This document shows positions 22,619 through 33,768 of a stretch of 64,000 nucleotides of DNA, piece by piece. The first letter of the stretch is position 1, and every line of letters begins with the position of its first letter. Origin of the DNA: Cercophora sp. LCS_1 (taxonomy: Eukaryota > Ascomycota > Sordariomycetes > Sordariales > Lasiosphaeriaceae). The notes below the pieces were generated by a model that saw only the letters and a list, made by a program, of their open reading frames with translations, did no database searches and was not told the DNA's origin. The position numbers and the translations under genes were made by a program. Location: assembly GCA_036250225.1 (NCBI GenBank), contig JAPZLL010000041.1, positions 1 to 64,000 on the forward strand, read 5' to 3'.

Positions 22619-23664
22619 GACACAGTCGCCTTGAGTCAGGTGAGCAACTGTTGCAACGAGAATAATGGGCGCCCCGTTCTTTTGTCATCTGAAGAGATGC
22701 GATGACCAGTGTAAGGGAGTCGGGCCTTTTGGTGGGCCGTTACGTCCCACGGCAGGGTCGACCGGAGCTGTTCCCTCTGGGTTGAACATGACGACCGTCT
22801 TGTGGACCATCCGCGGCGAGCGCAGCAAAGTCGTGCTGGTAGATATTTGCGACGCTAAAAGGGAACGCAAGCATCCGCAAACATGGCAGCCGCTCCCAAC
22901 TTCACCTGCATGTCGATAGGGCTCCACCAATGACACTGAAGCCGGAAATCGGCAGGACCGATGGGAAACTTGTCCCAACGCATGCAAACTCACCGAGGCG
23001 GTGTGACGTCGAGGAGCGGGTATTCGCCGATGGAGCAGGTGAATGAGATGACGACCGCACCTCGATCCACCAGCCCGTAGGCATAATAGGATAGATTCGC
23101 TCTCTGCCACTCCCGCCTCCGGCACCCACAGGATTATCCCATTTTTACGCCAAAATCAAACACCCGTGACTCACTGACCGCACCAGAACACCATGCCCGC
23201 TCACCGTCCGAACTTGCCAGGCCCGCCACCACACCGGCAGCCAGCAACCAGCGGTGTGGCTACCCCGTCGCGAAGCCAAAGTTGCAGGCCTGGCGAGCGC
23301 TTACTTCGGTTGCCTTTCCGGGCCGGTCATCACCGGAAGAATTGGGAGGGTTATGTCTTGGAGGAGAGACTTACCTTGCCGGCACAGGCGGCTGCTTCAG
23401 AGAAGAGGTTGGTTCACCAAGCAACTCATTTTCCTCACACCATGCTGACCAACGCTGGGCCAGCTTCCATTGGGGAGGGGATGGGGTGCAACCGGCTATC
23501 ACTGGTATCATCATCCCATATGGGGTGCAGTGTGTTGTTTGGAATAGAGCGTTTGAGCAATGAAACGATCCAACGTTGAATACGCCGTTTCTGGTCCTAC
23601 TTGGGATAGGTACGGTAGTTATAGGACAGATAGGCTGTTGTCTCCCAGACGTTCCAGCGTCCCA
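22619..23664. other. Gene-poor sequence between relics
   Basis: No intact reading frame with a recognisable domain is seen on either strand. It lies between two decayed genes and is probably degraded sequence. Confidence 0.4.
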
Positions 23665-24132
23665 ATGGGATGGTTGTGATGCGATGCGATGAAATGCGAC
23701 AACCCGATTTTCTTCCTTTTTTTTGGCGGGGTTTCGGGCGGATTTTTTGGTATCTTACCTTCTGCTGCTGTGGGATTGGCTGGGATTTGACCCCATCCTG
23801 GGATTTGGCCATAGGTACCCTACCCTGGGGTGATCCCATACCTATTTTATGTACTATACACCACTGGTCATCCCTATTGGGTGGTAATCCGCAGGGTAGT
23901 ACGGCCCATGAAGCATCCCAGCCAGCCATAGAATTCTACTCAGGTAGGTATTTAAGCTTCCCGCCTGCCCCAGCTACCTATCTACCTACCAGCTCGAGAA
24001 GTTGCATAGGTAACAAAACACCTTGTCGATTCACCCGCGATGCCTGCCCAAGAGTGAGTTTCACCGCCCATCTTATAAACTCCTCCGTCTCCATCCTCAC
24101 CGCCGAGTCGTGCCTCGCACATGTGCCTGACC
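23665..24132 (-). repeat. Dispersed repeat, copy 2 (5' flank of the NLR relic)
   Basis: This is the reverse complement of about 14835-15265 over nearly its full length. It lies immediately upstream of the NB-ARC relic and may be that gene's ancestral 5' flank. At its inner end it carries several CTACC/TACCT units. It is G/C-richer than copy 1 at the variable sites, so it looks less mutated. Confidence 0.8.
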
Positions 24133-25716
24133 GTGCATCGTAATCTTAGCTTCGTCTTACCCGGTGAGGTTCTAACCCGCTCGGGGTCCTGCACAATGCT
24201 CCCAGTCGCCAGAAACAAACGCTTCTTCGGGCGCCATGAGGTCCTCGACCAGCTCGACCACTATCTAAGGACGGAGGCCACCAGTCAGTGTCTCTCTTCG
24301 GTGGCGGCCGTTCCCGTTGATCTTAGTATCGAAGTTGGCGAGTTCGGCGTAGAAGATGGCGCCACATTTTTGCTGCACTTGACGCGGAGGAGAAAGCGCG
24401 CCTCGGGCGAGTGCGATTCCTTCAAACAGGTGGCGGCTGAGCTGGGAGGACTTCCGCTGGCCCTGAATTAAATGGCTGCTTTGACCAATGCCAGGGGCTG
24501 GTCCATCCAAGAATTCGAGGCCATGTACTCCAAGCACAAGCACACTTTACACCGCCAGAAGAAGAGTGGCGGCACTTATGTCGGGTACCAGCACCGCTTC
24601 GATACCGTTTGGGACATGTCTTTCCGAAACCCTGGCCCGGCAGCGAGGGCCTGCCTCGGAATTCTCAGCTTCTTCCGCGCAAACAGCATTCCCTCAGACG
24701 TTTTCACCGTGGGAGGTGAGATAGCTAGAGAGTTACGCTGCTGTGAGGATGAGATAGAGTGAGTTTCACGCGCCAGCTTTGTGGGCTCGCCCATGGAGAT
24801 GCTTACAACACCGAATGTAGATTGACCGAAGCGTTGGAGCTATTTTGCGACAGCCTCGTCAGGCGGAACGCCGAGGGTTCTACGTTCCAGGTGCACCGAT
24901 TGGCCCAAGCTGAGTTCAGAGCACGCATGAAGACCCCCAGGGGAGTTTTGACGGAGCTGTCATTCTCTTGCTGTCGATACTCCCCGGTAACCGCTGCAAC
25001 AATTTGACGATAACGAATGGGCTCTTTGGCTAGATTATACTACAACGCTTCGCATCATGACAACAACAACAAGTCAATCCGACTTCAGCCCAGCATGGAC
25101 ATGGTAACTCTGATGCTCAACGCCGCAAAGTTAGTGTATTTAAACTTGAACCATGAGATAGCCTTGTTACCTCCTTCTTTTCATCTTTGCTTTCTTTCTT
25201 TCTTTTTTTTTTATCTCGGGAACGTTGTACATACCAGAATCCATTGTAACACCGAGCAGCGCAATCTATGACAACGATGTCTCGGGGTCTCTCGCTACAT
25301 TCCTCTGTACTGCCAAGACTGCATTCTACGCTTGCTCGGCGGATCAACGAGACGACCGAACCTTGGCCTATCTCCAGTCTCTGTGGGCGATGTACTATCT
25401 CAGCTCGTCCGAGTTCGCCAAAGCAGAGAAGGAATTGACAGATTCTCCCGATCTCTGCCACGAACTCTCTCTCCCAACGAGCAACAGCCAATCAAAGGCC
25501 CCATTCTGTGTCGAAGAAGCCCAGCCCCAAAACAACCTCAGCGTAGCCCTTGCATACAATTTGTTGAGCATGGCGGTCTCCTCACAAGGCCGATTCGAGG
25601 AAGGCCTCGACTTTCTCCTCAAAGCGGGGAATATCCTCAATACCCTGCCAACTCGTCGACGGCAGACGCCACATCGAGAGAGCCAGAGCCATCCTCGAGG
25701 CATCAGGGCAAGCTAG
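24121..25716 (+). pseudogene. Decayed NB-ARC/TPR (NLR-like) gene
   Basis: The first segment (24121-24471) reads R-F-F-G-R-H-E-V-L-D-Q-L-D-H-Y-L, the entry of a fungal NB-ARC domain. It then jumps to F-G-V-E-D-G-A-T-F-L-L-H-L and E-L-G-G-L-P-L-A-L-N. The P-loop and Walker B part between these is missing. An in-frame TAA follows L-N, where relatives have glutamine (CAA), and the same frame continues M-A-A-L..W-S-I-Q-E-F..L-H-R-Q-K-K-S-G to 24758. A recognisable intron (24759-24820, GTGAGT..GTAG) leads to R-R-N-A-E-G-S-T-F-Q-V-H-R-L. A frameshift occurs near 24950. The 25270-25640 part is TPR-like (E-F-A-K-A-E-K-E-L, A-L-A-Y-N-L-L-S-M-A). Intact relatives are NLR-type non-self recognition proteins; this copy cannot be functional. 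Confidence 0.8.
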
Positions 25717-26040
25717 TTGCCTCAGCTGGCTTGGCTCATATTGCGTGTCGCGGATGCAATGTGTGAATAAACACTCAGGTGCTGTATTCCAGCAGTAAAG
25801 ACGGCACCTAACCTCGAACGACAGAAAGGAGACTGAAAGGGCCGTATTGGTTGCAAAGCTAATTAGCCAACGTCCCAACAGGTATTCTAGCACGATGTAT
25901 TCATGCCCACGGAAGGGCGTTGGCGATGGATCCCAATTGTCTTGAGGAGTCGATGGGTTGAAGCTAGGAGGCGCGGCGTATACGATTGCAAGTCCCTGGC
26001 AGGGTCAGAGGAATGGACGACGAGAGTGACGAGGTCTACG
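25717..26040. other. Decayed sequence between relic and repeat
   Basis: No supported gene. It is probably the degraded 3' part of the NLR-like locus. Confidence 0.35.
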
Positions 26041-26400
26041 AGATGCTCGTAAAGATGGATCACCGATAAGTCAAGTGTGTCATGATGGATTGAGGGAAAC
26101 ACGAGTGCTGGGATTTCATCATGGGTGTCCACAGATGTATTTCAGACAAGTTGTAATAAATAAATCATTTATGCACTGTCGTCATTCTCATAGGTACTTT
26201 AGTAGAATTCTATGAATGGTTGGTATGCTCTCTGAACCACACGGCGGTAATTGCAATATTCATGTTGGCACTGGCCCTGCATAATTACATAGGGGGGTTA
26301 TCCAGGGGTCAGCAAAGGCCCCAGGATCCAAGGCCAAATCCCAAAGATTCCAGAGATCCCAGGATCCCCCCCCCCCCCCTTAAAACGCCTCAAAAAACGC
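26041..26400. repeat. Dispersed repeat, 3' blocks of the NLR-relic locus
   Basis: Bases 26041-26198 match copy 1 (14650-14814) as reverse complement. Bases about 26199-26400 are a third, degenerate match to the copy 2 sequence in the opposite orientation: a GTAGAATTCTATG landmark, then GGCCAAATCCCA and ATCCCAGGATCC motifs, and a run of about 14 C. The NLR relic is therefore bracketed by related inverted sequences. No target duplication was recognised. Confidence 0.55.
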
Positions 26401-26909
26401 CCAGATTAGCCCACGCTCCTACTTCAACCGTTGCTCCTGCGATTCGATTCAGTATTGCTTCTTCATTTTGAAAAATAGCGCAGATAGTCAATTTAGCTCG
26501 CGCATTTAATTAAAATAATAATAATTGTGATCCTGTTCAATTCCTTACAACAGTTTCAATGTAAAGTGCAACCAAGACAACCTGGACGCTACAGTAAACA
26601 GTCTATCATTCCTCCACCGTCATCATCATCATGGTATATTACAAACAAAGGGGAAAAAAACCGAACAAAGGTATTATAACAAAGTACCCGCCTCGAAGTG
26701 GTTGTCAATGAGAAGAACTCCGCCTGATGCAGTGCCAAAAAGAGATTGAGATCATCATGTCTCCGCTCAAAAAAAGTATGCATCTCGTCCACCGTTTTGT
26801 ATATCTCCTTCCTTACAATAGCCCAACAGTGGAAGCACTCTCCGCTTCCCATCTCAGGGGGGTCTCAGGGATCAACTGGCCCCCTCCGAGATGAACAATC
26901 CAACATGAT
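26401..26909. other. Intergenic, 3' flank of the Sec7 gene
   Basis: An AT-rich stretch with a TAATAATAATAAT-like run near 26510-26525 and a short CAT repeat near 26620-26632. No gene seen. Confidence 0.4.
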
Positions 26910-29900
26910 TCACTGCTCCGTCTCAACCGCAGCCTCCTCCTCCCCAGCGGCGGCGCGTCTCACGGCTTCACGCTCCTCACGCTCCGCATAAATCTCGTTC
27001 CTTCTTTGCTCAGCTTGCTGAAGGGAGTCGACATATGTCCTAAACTTGACGATTTCCCTGAGCAGGTACTCGCTCTTCCTCTCCCAGTTGGCCATGGCCT
27101 TGGTAGCGTTGGTGCCCCTTGGGGTAAAGGCCAGCAGCATGGGGCTGCGCAGGCTGTTGTGATGCGTGAGCTCTGCCTCAATGCTGCGCACATATGCCAC
27201 CAAACTCTCCAGCTGCTCCTTCTCGCTAGTGTTGGATGGCCGAAGGGACTGCGTTGGGGGCGCCCACTCCGCGATGCGGATGCGGTCACCAGGCAGCTTG
27301 GCGTGGCGCGGGAGCGAGTTCCCCAAAACGCCCGAGGAACCAGACCCGGGACGAGGGAAGTCAAACGAGCCCGACCGCATACTACTACGGGATTGCATCG
27401 ACGAGCGAGGGACCGCGGCGGCGGAGCCAGGGCGGGAGTGGCCCTTTGTGCTGGAGATGCTTGTTCCGGGACGATGCCCCCGTTCTTGGGGCAGATTGGT
27501 CGACGACTCGTTGATCGCGTTGACCAGGGCGTTGTTGATGATGGCCTCGGACCACCCGTACTCGATGTTGGAGATGCCGCCGACGAGAGGGTGCGTGCTG
27601 AGTCGGGCACTCCAGTAGTTGGCGGTGTTAACGAACTCCTTGCTGATCTCAGGCGTGCCGACTTGGAAAAGGTGGACAGCACCGGTTGGCAGAGACAAGG
27701 CCCAGACGTGTTGCCGACTCCGGGAATAGCCGGGAGGCGGGAGGGTGCTCGCTAGGGTCTGACGGAGCGAAAATGTGCCCAGGTTGGTCGCGTTTTCTTG
27801 CCAGTTACCGCCGCCAACAACAGCCCCCTTCTGGAAATGAGTGCTAGCATGACCGCGAAGGCGGTTCTTGTTCCGCAATGACTTGTTTGGTGTAAAGGAG
27901 AACATGCTGAGCTGACCCTTCTGGATGACGGCAAACACTTCAGTCCATTGGCGGTCCTTGGCGCGCTTGTCGATGCCATCGAGATGGTGCTTGTGGGTAA
28001 CGATGCCCTCCTTGATCCATGGAGGACCTGCGAGTTCCAGGGTCTCATCGTCTAGCAGCTGCTCACTCTTGATGTCTTCTCCCTTGAGGGAGGCCATGTC
28101 AGCCGCCTGGTCTTCTCGAATGATGGCTTGGCTGAGAGCGTTCGCAAAGCCGATGGATTGCTGGTAGTCGCCCCTTGGGTATGAAGAGCCAAAAGAGTCC
28201 ATGGACATGGACGTGTGAGTGCGGCCCAGGGACGCCCGGCTCCAGGTTGCGGAAGACTCAGTAGGGCTCCACACCGACTGACCGTCGTCAAAACTAGTGC
28301 GACTGGAAGAGAAGCCTGTGCCAAAGCCGCGAGGTCGGGACCGACTCTTTGAGTTCCACCGTGAACCGGCAGACCTTGCGTTCTCTGGAATTCTGCCCCG
28401 CGTCGATGCAACACCCTCGGACGGCGCCTTGCTCAACACACTAGGTGAGCGTTTCAACATGCCCATGACTGTCAATCCACCAGGAGTCGGGATGGTTGAG
28501 GTCTCAGCGCCAAAGAGCGGCAGCGGGTCGTCCCGGATGGACGAGTAAATGTCTTTCAGAACAACCTCGACTTGTGACTCCCAAGCGCGGATGGACCCCT
28601 CGAAAGGCGCCTTGACGAGGGGGCCGCAGCTGGTTCCGCCTGGCGAGTCGGTATATGCGCCAATGGCAGAGCCTGGTCGAGGAGGCATGAAAGACGCCCT
28701 AAAACTACTATGGCGATCGTGGTCCTCGGATGTGCGACCCTCAACGCCAAGCTGGCCCTTGCCCTTGTCAAAAGCATCGGGCACTGCGTCTTCGAGAGCC
28801 TGTCGGATGGTCGTCATGGTGTTCTTGATGAACTGGCTGCGCGTCATCTTGTGCTCGATATCCGCCATATGGAGATCGGTGTTCAACAGGATGATCGAAT
28901 AGCAGAGGGTGTGAATAACATCTGTTTTGGTCAGCATCACCATCTGCGTCGACATGGGGAATGGCTTACCCTGTGCTTTGAACCCGTGGTTAGAGTTACA
29001 TTCACACCATCTCTTGGCGAACGCGACCAAAATCCGATCGACCTGCTGTGTTTCGGCTCTCAGAAGGAGACGCTGACACACCTGGCGAAGGCTGTTTACG
29101 ATACTCTGGTTCTCAAAGTCGTACAAGTCCATGTACGCTCTCAAAGTCCGTTGGCGCACAGTGCCTTCCTCACCCATCCAGGCCGCTGCCCTGTCCTTCT
29201 GGATGAAGTCCTCGTTGCCGTCATAGATCTTCTGCGCTTTTTGTCGGTCATCCTCGGTCGGATCACCAATCACAAAGTCGGGCTCATCAATTGACTTGCT
29301 GGACTGGTTGACGGATTCGCCCTTGGGACTTGGCTCGGCGCTGTCTATCCTCAGGCTGGGAAGGCTAGGAGCCGCCCTGAAAGAGCCAGATCGGCGTTCG
29401 GGCACACCTCCCTCAATGGGCAGACCAAGGTTGCTTGACTCCCTCGACTCCCTGGTGTTCTCTATCCGGTTCTGCGGTGGCATGAGCTTCAGGTCCTGGT
29501 GAGATGCGATTCTTGCGCTTTCCCGAGCTCGCGCAAGGTTTGGCACACTCTTGGCCTTGGACACTGTAGGAGACGGTGATCGTGTCCCCTTATCGGTCTC
29601 CATAGGCTTCAAGTTCCTATCATGCTTATCCACAAGCGGAGATTTCCGCTGCTTCCTCGGGCTCTCCTCGTCATCGCTGTTGTCTTGTAAAAACGAACCG
29701 GCCGGGCCGCTTCGCGGGGGCTCGGGGGGTTGTCTGCTGGGCGTGTCAGATTGCCGTGGGCTGACACTTGTCTCGTGGGTTGATTCGGGGTCGACGGCGC
29801 GAATTACCGCTTTCGGGCTCGGTTCGTAGTCGGGGGAAAAGCCTCTAGCCGTTCGGCGTCGCTCCGCCTCGGCTGTGGCATCTGGCGAAGCTGCGCGCGG

Positions 29901-31544
29901 TGTGTTCTGCGCCGAGGGTGTGGACGGGTCGGGCAGCGGATCAGATGGCTGTGACAAAGGACTTGCGCCGACGGGGCTCCCTTGCAAGAAGGGATCCATT
30001 GCCCGCCGGAGGCTTGTGACCGGACTCGGTTCTGGTTTTGCGGAAAGAGCTTCGACACGATCGACTGGCAGTTTGACGGTGGGTATTGCGGGAACGTTGG
30101 GAATGGGCGGGGGCGCGTTCTCGCTGAAGGATGCTTTCCGCCTGCGGAAAAAGGCAGAAGTCTTCTTTTGCAAGGTGAGCGCAGGAGATGGGGAGTGGTG
30201 CGACTCTCGGGAAGGCGGGGCGGAGGGTGACTTTGCTTGGGATGAAAAGTGGGATTTGCTCGCCGGCGACTCGACAGACGGCGACGCCGCGACGCTGGCG
30301 GTGTTTGCCTTTGACGACCCAAACATCCTGCTAAAGAAGCCGCGTTTCTCTTTCGGCGGTTGTGTGCTCGACGCAGGGGTGCCGAGTATCGCTTCTTTGG
30401 ACTTTTCGTAGCCGACGTGTGGAGCAGGTGCTGACTCGAGATCCAGAGCAGGCACCGGTGGAACGTCGTGGGCACCAGCGAACTTCGCTTCCTTCCGCCC
30501 AACGGTCGCGCTTCGGGAGGATCGCGTACTGCGCCGGCGCTCGATCACGGTTCCTTTCCCGGGCGACTTTGGTTCCACCTTCGGCTCCGGTGGCGGCAAC
30601 ACTGGTAGCGATGGCACCGTTGCCAATCTACGGGGCCCCGCTGGCACGGTGGGGTTTGGTGCCGCATCGTATCCATCATTGAAAAATGTCGTCGAAAACT
30701 CGATGTTCCAGGGCGAGGACTGAGGAGGCGGCGGTCTCGAGTCGACGCCGTCGAAGCTAGAGGACCTGCCACCAAACCCGCGAGCCCACCGCTGGCTGCT
30801 CAGAACCTGCGCATACCCACCATCGATACTGGCCGCGCTGCTGCTCTTGCTGCCTTTCCCGCCGCGAGAATGCATCATTTTGGGTGTTCCAGGAATGCTT
30901 CGGTGGGAGGTTTCGCGCATGCTATTGATTCGGCCCAAGCTTGACTGGAAGCCCGAGCTGCTGTTGCTTCGCCGTCCTCGGGACGAAATTCGGCTGGCGT
31001 CGTCGGCTTCGAAGTCGGAAGAGTACGAGTAGCCGTGTCCGTTTCGACCGGATCGCGAATTGAAGGTTAAGGCTCGGTCGTCTCCGCCAAACATCGCGGG
31101 ATCATCGAATCCGGATCTAGGGCCGCCACCGGCACCGTAAGACCCGCTTGCGCCTATCTGACCCATTGATAGCTGGTCGAGGGACAGCAGCATGTTAGTG
31201 ACCAAGGAGTCACGGGTGACCTGCCTCGGCGACAGCGAGAGGTCGTGGGAGTCGCGGGGGTTCTGCGAACGGGGCGGCTCTGGACGATCGTTCTCTTTAT
31301 TCGACATGTCGACGGGCGTGAGACTATCGAGGAAGGTTTCAATGTCTGCCGTGTTCCTGGCAGATGGGGCCCTAAGCGCCCGTTTCCCCTTGGACGACGT
31401 GGGCGGTAACCGGCCGGGCGGCGTTTGCGGGATGACGTCCCTGGATGACTTGGCTGATGGGGGTGAGGTATTGATGTTCAGGTCCGGCTTCCGCCTCGAG
31501 CTTCGGCGCGCCGTGTCCCAGTCGTCCCAGTCTGGAGAGTGCAT
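26910..31544 (-). CDS. Sec7-PH domain ARF guanine-nucleotide exchange factor (Syt1-like)
   Basis: The frame is open from 31631, but only via a TTG; the first ATG is 31544 (M-H-S-P-D-W-D-D-W-D). A 48-bp in-frame intron at 28922-28969 (GTAAGC..AACAG) is indicated because removing it restores G-F-K-A-Q-D-V-I-H-T, the conserved Sec7 sequence; the spliced protein is 1528 aa. Residues 1-750 are disordered and rich in Ser/Pro/Arg. The Sec7 domain (about 760-905) includes F-A-K-R-W-C-E-C-N and S-I-I-L-L-N-T-D-L-H, the catalytic region that drives GDP release from ARF. A PH domain (about 1155-1300) begins I-K-E-G-I-V-T-H-K-H. A helical C-terminus follows. Yeast Syt1 and fission-yeast Sec74 share this layout and act in Golgi or endosomal traffic. 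Confidence 0.92.
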   Translation of the reverse strand: MHSPDWDDWDTARRSSRRKPDLNINTSPPSAKSSRDVIPQTPPGRLPPTSSKGKRALRAPSARNTADIETFLDSLTPVDMSNKENDRPEPPRSQNPRDSHDLSLSPRQVTRDSLVTNMLLSLDQLSMGQIGASGSYGAGGGPRSGFDDPAMFGGDDRALTFNSRSGRNGHGYSYSSDFEADDASRISSRGRRSNSSSGFQSSLGRINSMRETSHRSIPGTPKMMHSRGGKGSKSSSAASIDGGYAQVLSSQRWARGFGGRSSSFDGVDSRPPPPQSSPWNIEFSTTFFNDGYDAAPNPTVPAGPRRLATVPSLPVLPPPEPKVEPKSPGKGTVIERRRSTRSSRSATVGRKEAKFAGAHDVPPVPALDLESAPAPHVGYEKSKEAILGTPASSTQPPKEKRGFFSRMFGSSKANTASVAASPSVESPASKSHFSSQAKSPSAPPSRESHHSPSPALTLQKKTSAFFRRRKASFSENAPPPIPNVPAIPTVKLPVDRVEALSAKPEPSPVTSLRRAMDPFLQGSPVGASPLSQPSDPLPDPSTPSAQNTPRAASPDATAEAERRRTARGFSPDYEPSPKAVIRAVDPESTHETSVSPRQSDTPSRQPPEPPRSGPAGSFLQDNSDDEESPRKQRKSPLVDKHDRNLKPMETDKGTRSPSPTVSKAKSVPNLARARESARIASHQDLKLMPPQNRIENTRESRESSNLGLPIEGGVPERRSGSFRAAPSLPSLRIDSAEPSPKGESVNQSSKSIDEPDFVIGDPTEDDRQKAQKIYDGNEDFIQKDRAAAWMGEEGTVRQRTLRAYMDLYDFENQSIVNSLRQVCQRLLLRAETQQVDRILVAFAKRWCECNSNHGFKAQGKPFPMSTQMVMLTKTDVIHTLCYSIILLNTDLHMADIEHKMTRSQFIKNTMTTIRQALEDAVPDAFDKGKGQLGVEGRTSEDHDRHSSFRASFMPPRPGSAIGAYTDSPGGTSCGPLVKAPFEGSIRAWESQVEVVLKDIYSSIRDDPLPLFGAETSTIPTPGGLTVMGMLKRSPSVLSKAPSEGVASTRGRIPENARSAGSRWNSKSRSRPRGFGTGFSSSRTSFDDGQSVWSPTESSATWSRASLGRTHTSMSMDSFGSSYPRGDYQQSIGFANALSQAIIREDQAADMASLKGEDIKSEQLLDDETLELAGPPWIKEGIVTHKHHLDGIDKRAKDRQWTEVFAVIQKGQLSMFSFTPNKSLRNKNRLRGHASTHFQKGAVVGGGNWQENATNLGTFSLRQTLASTLPPPGYSRSRQHVWALSLPTGAVHLFQVGTPEISKEFVNTANYWSARLSTHPLVGGISNIEYGWSEAIINNALVNAINESSTNLPQERGHRPGTSISSTKGHSRPGSAAAVPRSSMQSRSSMRSGSFDFPRPGSGSSGVLGNSLPRHAKLPGDRIRIAEWAPPTQSLRPSNTSEKEQLESLVAYVRSIEAELTHHNSLRSPMLLAFTPRGTNATKAMANWERKSEYLLREIVKFRTYVDSLQQAEQRRNEIYAEREEREAVRRAAAGEEEAAVETEQ

Positions 31545-33768
31545 CGTCGGATGAGACAATGACCCAGAGTCAGAGGATTGGCGGTCGATGGGGAAATGAG
31601 GAGGTGACACGGGGGGCTGCGAGCGATGCAAATCCGGCCAACGCCATCAATTGCCTGTTTTTGCTGTCCACTGACCTGCCACAGTCCGGGCACAGCACAC
31701 GCACTGCTGCTCTGCTGCTACTCTGTGGGGACGCGAGCGCGCACAATTGACGGGACTGCTTGTTCTGGAAAACTTGCGCGCTGTGCTTGAACAAATCGAG
31801 GCCTGGGCGGCAACCGGGCGCGTAACGTGTAAAGAGGATGCGTCTGGGAAACCCAGCAGAGGAAAGGGGCTTGTGATTTGCTGCAAGGGTGAAGGGTGTC
31901 AGGGGTCTGGTCTGGGGCACACCTGCCGTTTCCCTCACCCTTCCGTCTTGGGATTTGATTTTGGATGCATCCACTTCCTGATCTCCCCAGGGCGATCACT
32001 GCAAGCCAAATCTCACAATTGCAGCATTTTGATATTGGGTGAGCTGTGTCGTCGTCGCTGCGCGGGCAATTGCCATCACGAGTTCATCCCATTTGTCTAC
32101 CCCTTTTTTTGCTCAGCCAAGTGGACAAAGTGCATTGATGGCAGAGAGCTTGGAGCTTGGGCGTTGAAGCACGCCAGGGCAGCAAAAACTGCGTTAGCTG
32201 GTGGCCCGTCCGCAGGGAAACCCACTTCGCCATCCTCCACCCCCTCAAAAAAGAAGCAACGTCTCCCCTTTGGCAGCCCAGCCTCCAGATGGTTCCTGCA
32301 TGTCGAGTCTTTGCCAATGACAAGACTAAACTGGAACCCGATATTGGCACATGAGGGCCCGAGCTCTGCATTGTCATCACCACCACCCAATGGCAGAATC
32401 GAGCGATGCGTGTATTGAAACGAGGGGTATAGCGGCCTCCAAAGAATCTCCAAAAGCGGTGTCTTTCTTCCGAGTTCTTATCCGTTCAATCACGGAAGCC
32501 AGGTCAGGGGTAGCGACCCAGCACGTGGGATCCGAATCCACAAATGGCTCGCGATTCCAGACTTTTTTTTCTCTCACTCTGAAATCAGCATCTCAAGGTC
32601 CATCAACCACCAATCCCGGCCTCGGCATTGCAATGTTCGCATCCAGCTGATAACAATTCACTGAGAAAAAGCAAAAAACAAACAGTTCCCTCTGCACGCC
32701 AATCACAAGTTCACCCACCATGCAAGGCAAGCTGCAAAAGTCGCGCTGTGATGGCCCCCCCCTTTACGACGCGTGCTTCCATCCACTTTCCCCTCACAAC
32801 CCCACACCATCATGTTCGCGTTTCGATTCAACCAAGACCAATGCACACCGCCCTGGTGCAGTTGCAGCAAAGTGCAGAGCAGGCAACCGGCAGCCCACTT
32901 TCATGCCTTTGACCACCAGGCCTGAATCCCTTGGGTTGGTCAAACCGAGGTCGACAATAAATGCCCGGCTTGGCAAAATGGCTCTCCCGTGTTTCGGTCT
33001 CCACATCCGCGCCGCCTGTCCCACGCATTCGGGTTACCAACCCGCCGCGTCCCTCTTTTTTTTATCCGCTCATCCACTCACCGCATGCATAATTTGTTTA
33101 TTTGTTTTGTTGTTGTTGTTCTCTTCTTTTCTTTCGCTCCAGTTACAACGCGCAGCAAGCAAAATGTTTCACAGCCGAGGACACGTGTATGATGCAACAC
33201 ATTGCACAACAAGAAGGAATGACAACATGGTGACCCCGGGTTCCCCGATTGAACCTTTTTCCCCTCAAAAGCGGTGCGGCACATGCCGTCCAGCCGCTCC
33301 AGCCCCAGAAGCGACCGCCCTGGTCCGGCCTGCTTACCCTGGCCTGAACTTCTCCCGGGCCGATGCCCATGCCGCCAATCGGTGAGACTTCAAACGTCCC
33401 TGCAGCGAGCTGACTGGGAGAAGAAGAAAACACTCAAAATTGCTGTCACCGTCCCAATCAAGCAGGAGAGCAACTGATGCTATGACGTGTTGAGAACGAG
33501 AGGCCAGTTAAATGGGATGCTGTAAACACCGCATGGCTCCACATTGGATGCATACCCCCTACCAGTGCAGCGCTCGCATGAATGAGTGCCCGTGACTTCA
33601 TCTCATGCGACCAGATCTGGAATCCAACGGTTACGAGTTTCGATCTCGAAGACGCAAGCTCACTCATTGCCGGGGCAAAAACAAAAGGTTGTCAAATTTG
33701 GATTGCAGATCAAGGAAACCAAGATACAAGTAGTGCTAGACAGATCGTTGGAACCAAACTAGGCGCTT
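31545..33768. other. Long intergenic region upstream of the Sec7 gene
   Basis: No supported gene in 2.2 kb. The plus strand near 33100-33150 has a T-rich tract ending in a CTCCAG acceptor-like site, but no exon could be attached to it. The segment next to 31544 is probably the Sec7 promoter; the end next to 33769 is the 3' flank of the STAND-like gene. Confidence 0.4.

Noticed and set aside
23193..23579. 128-codon plus frame between the relics
   Set aside because: No domain, and three overlapping frames are equally open; probably chance in degraded sequence.
26370..26390. CRISPR-like or regularly spaced repeats
   Set aside because: Only homopolymer and dispersed repeats are seen; there are no spacer-separated direct repeats, as expected for a fungal genome.
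31545..31631. N-terminal extension of the Sec7 protein to 31631
   Set aside because: It begins with TTG; the first in-frame ATG at 31544 directly precedes the D-W-D-D-W motif.
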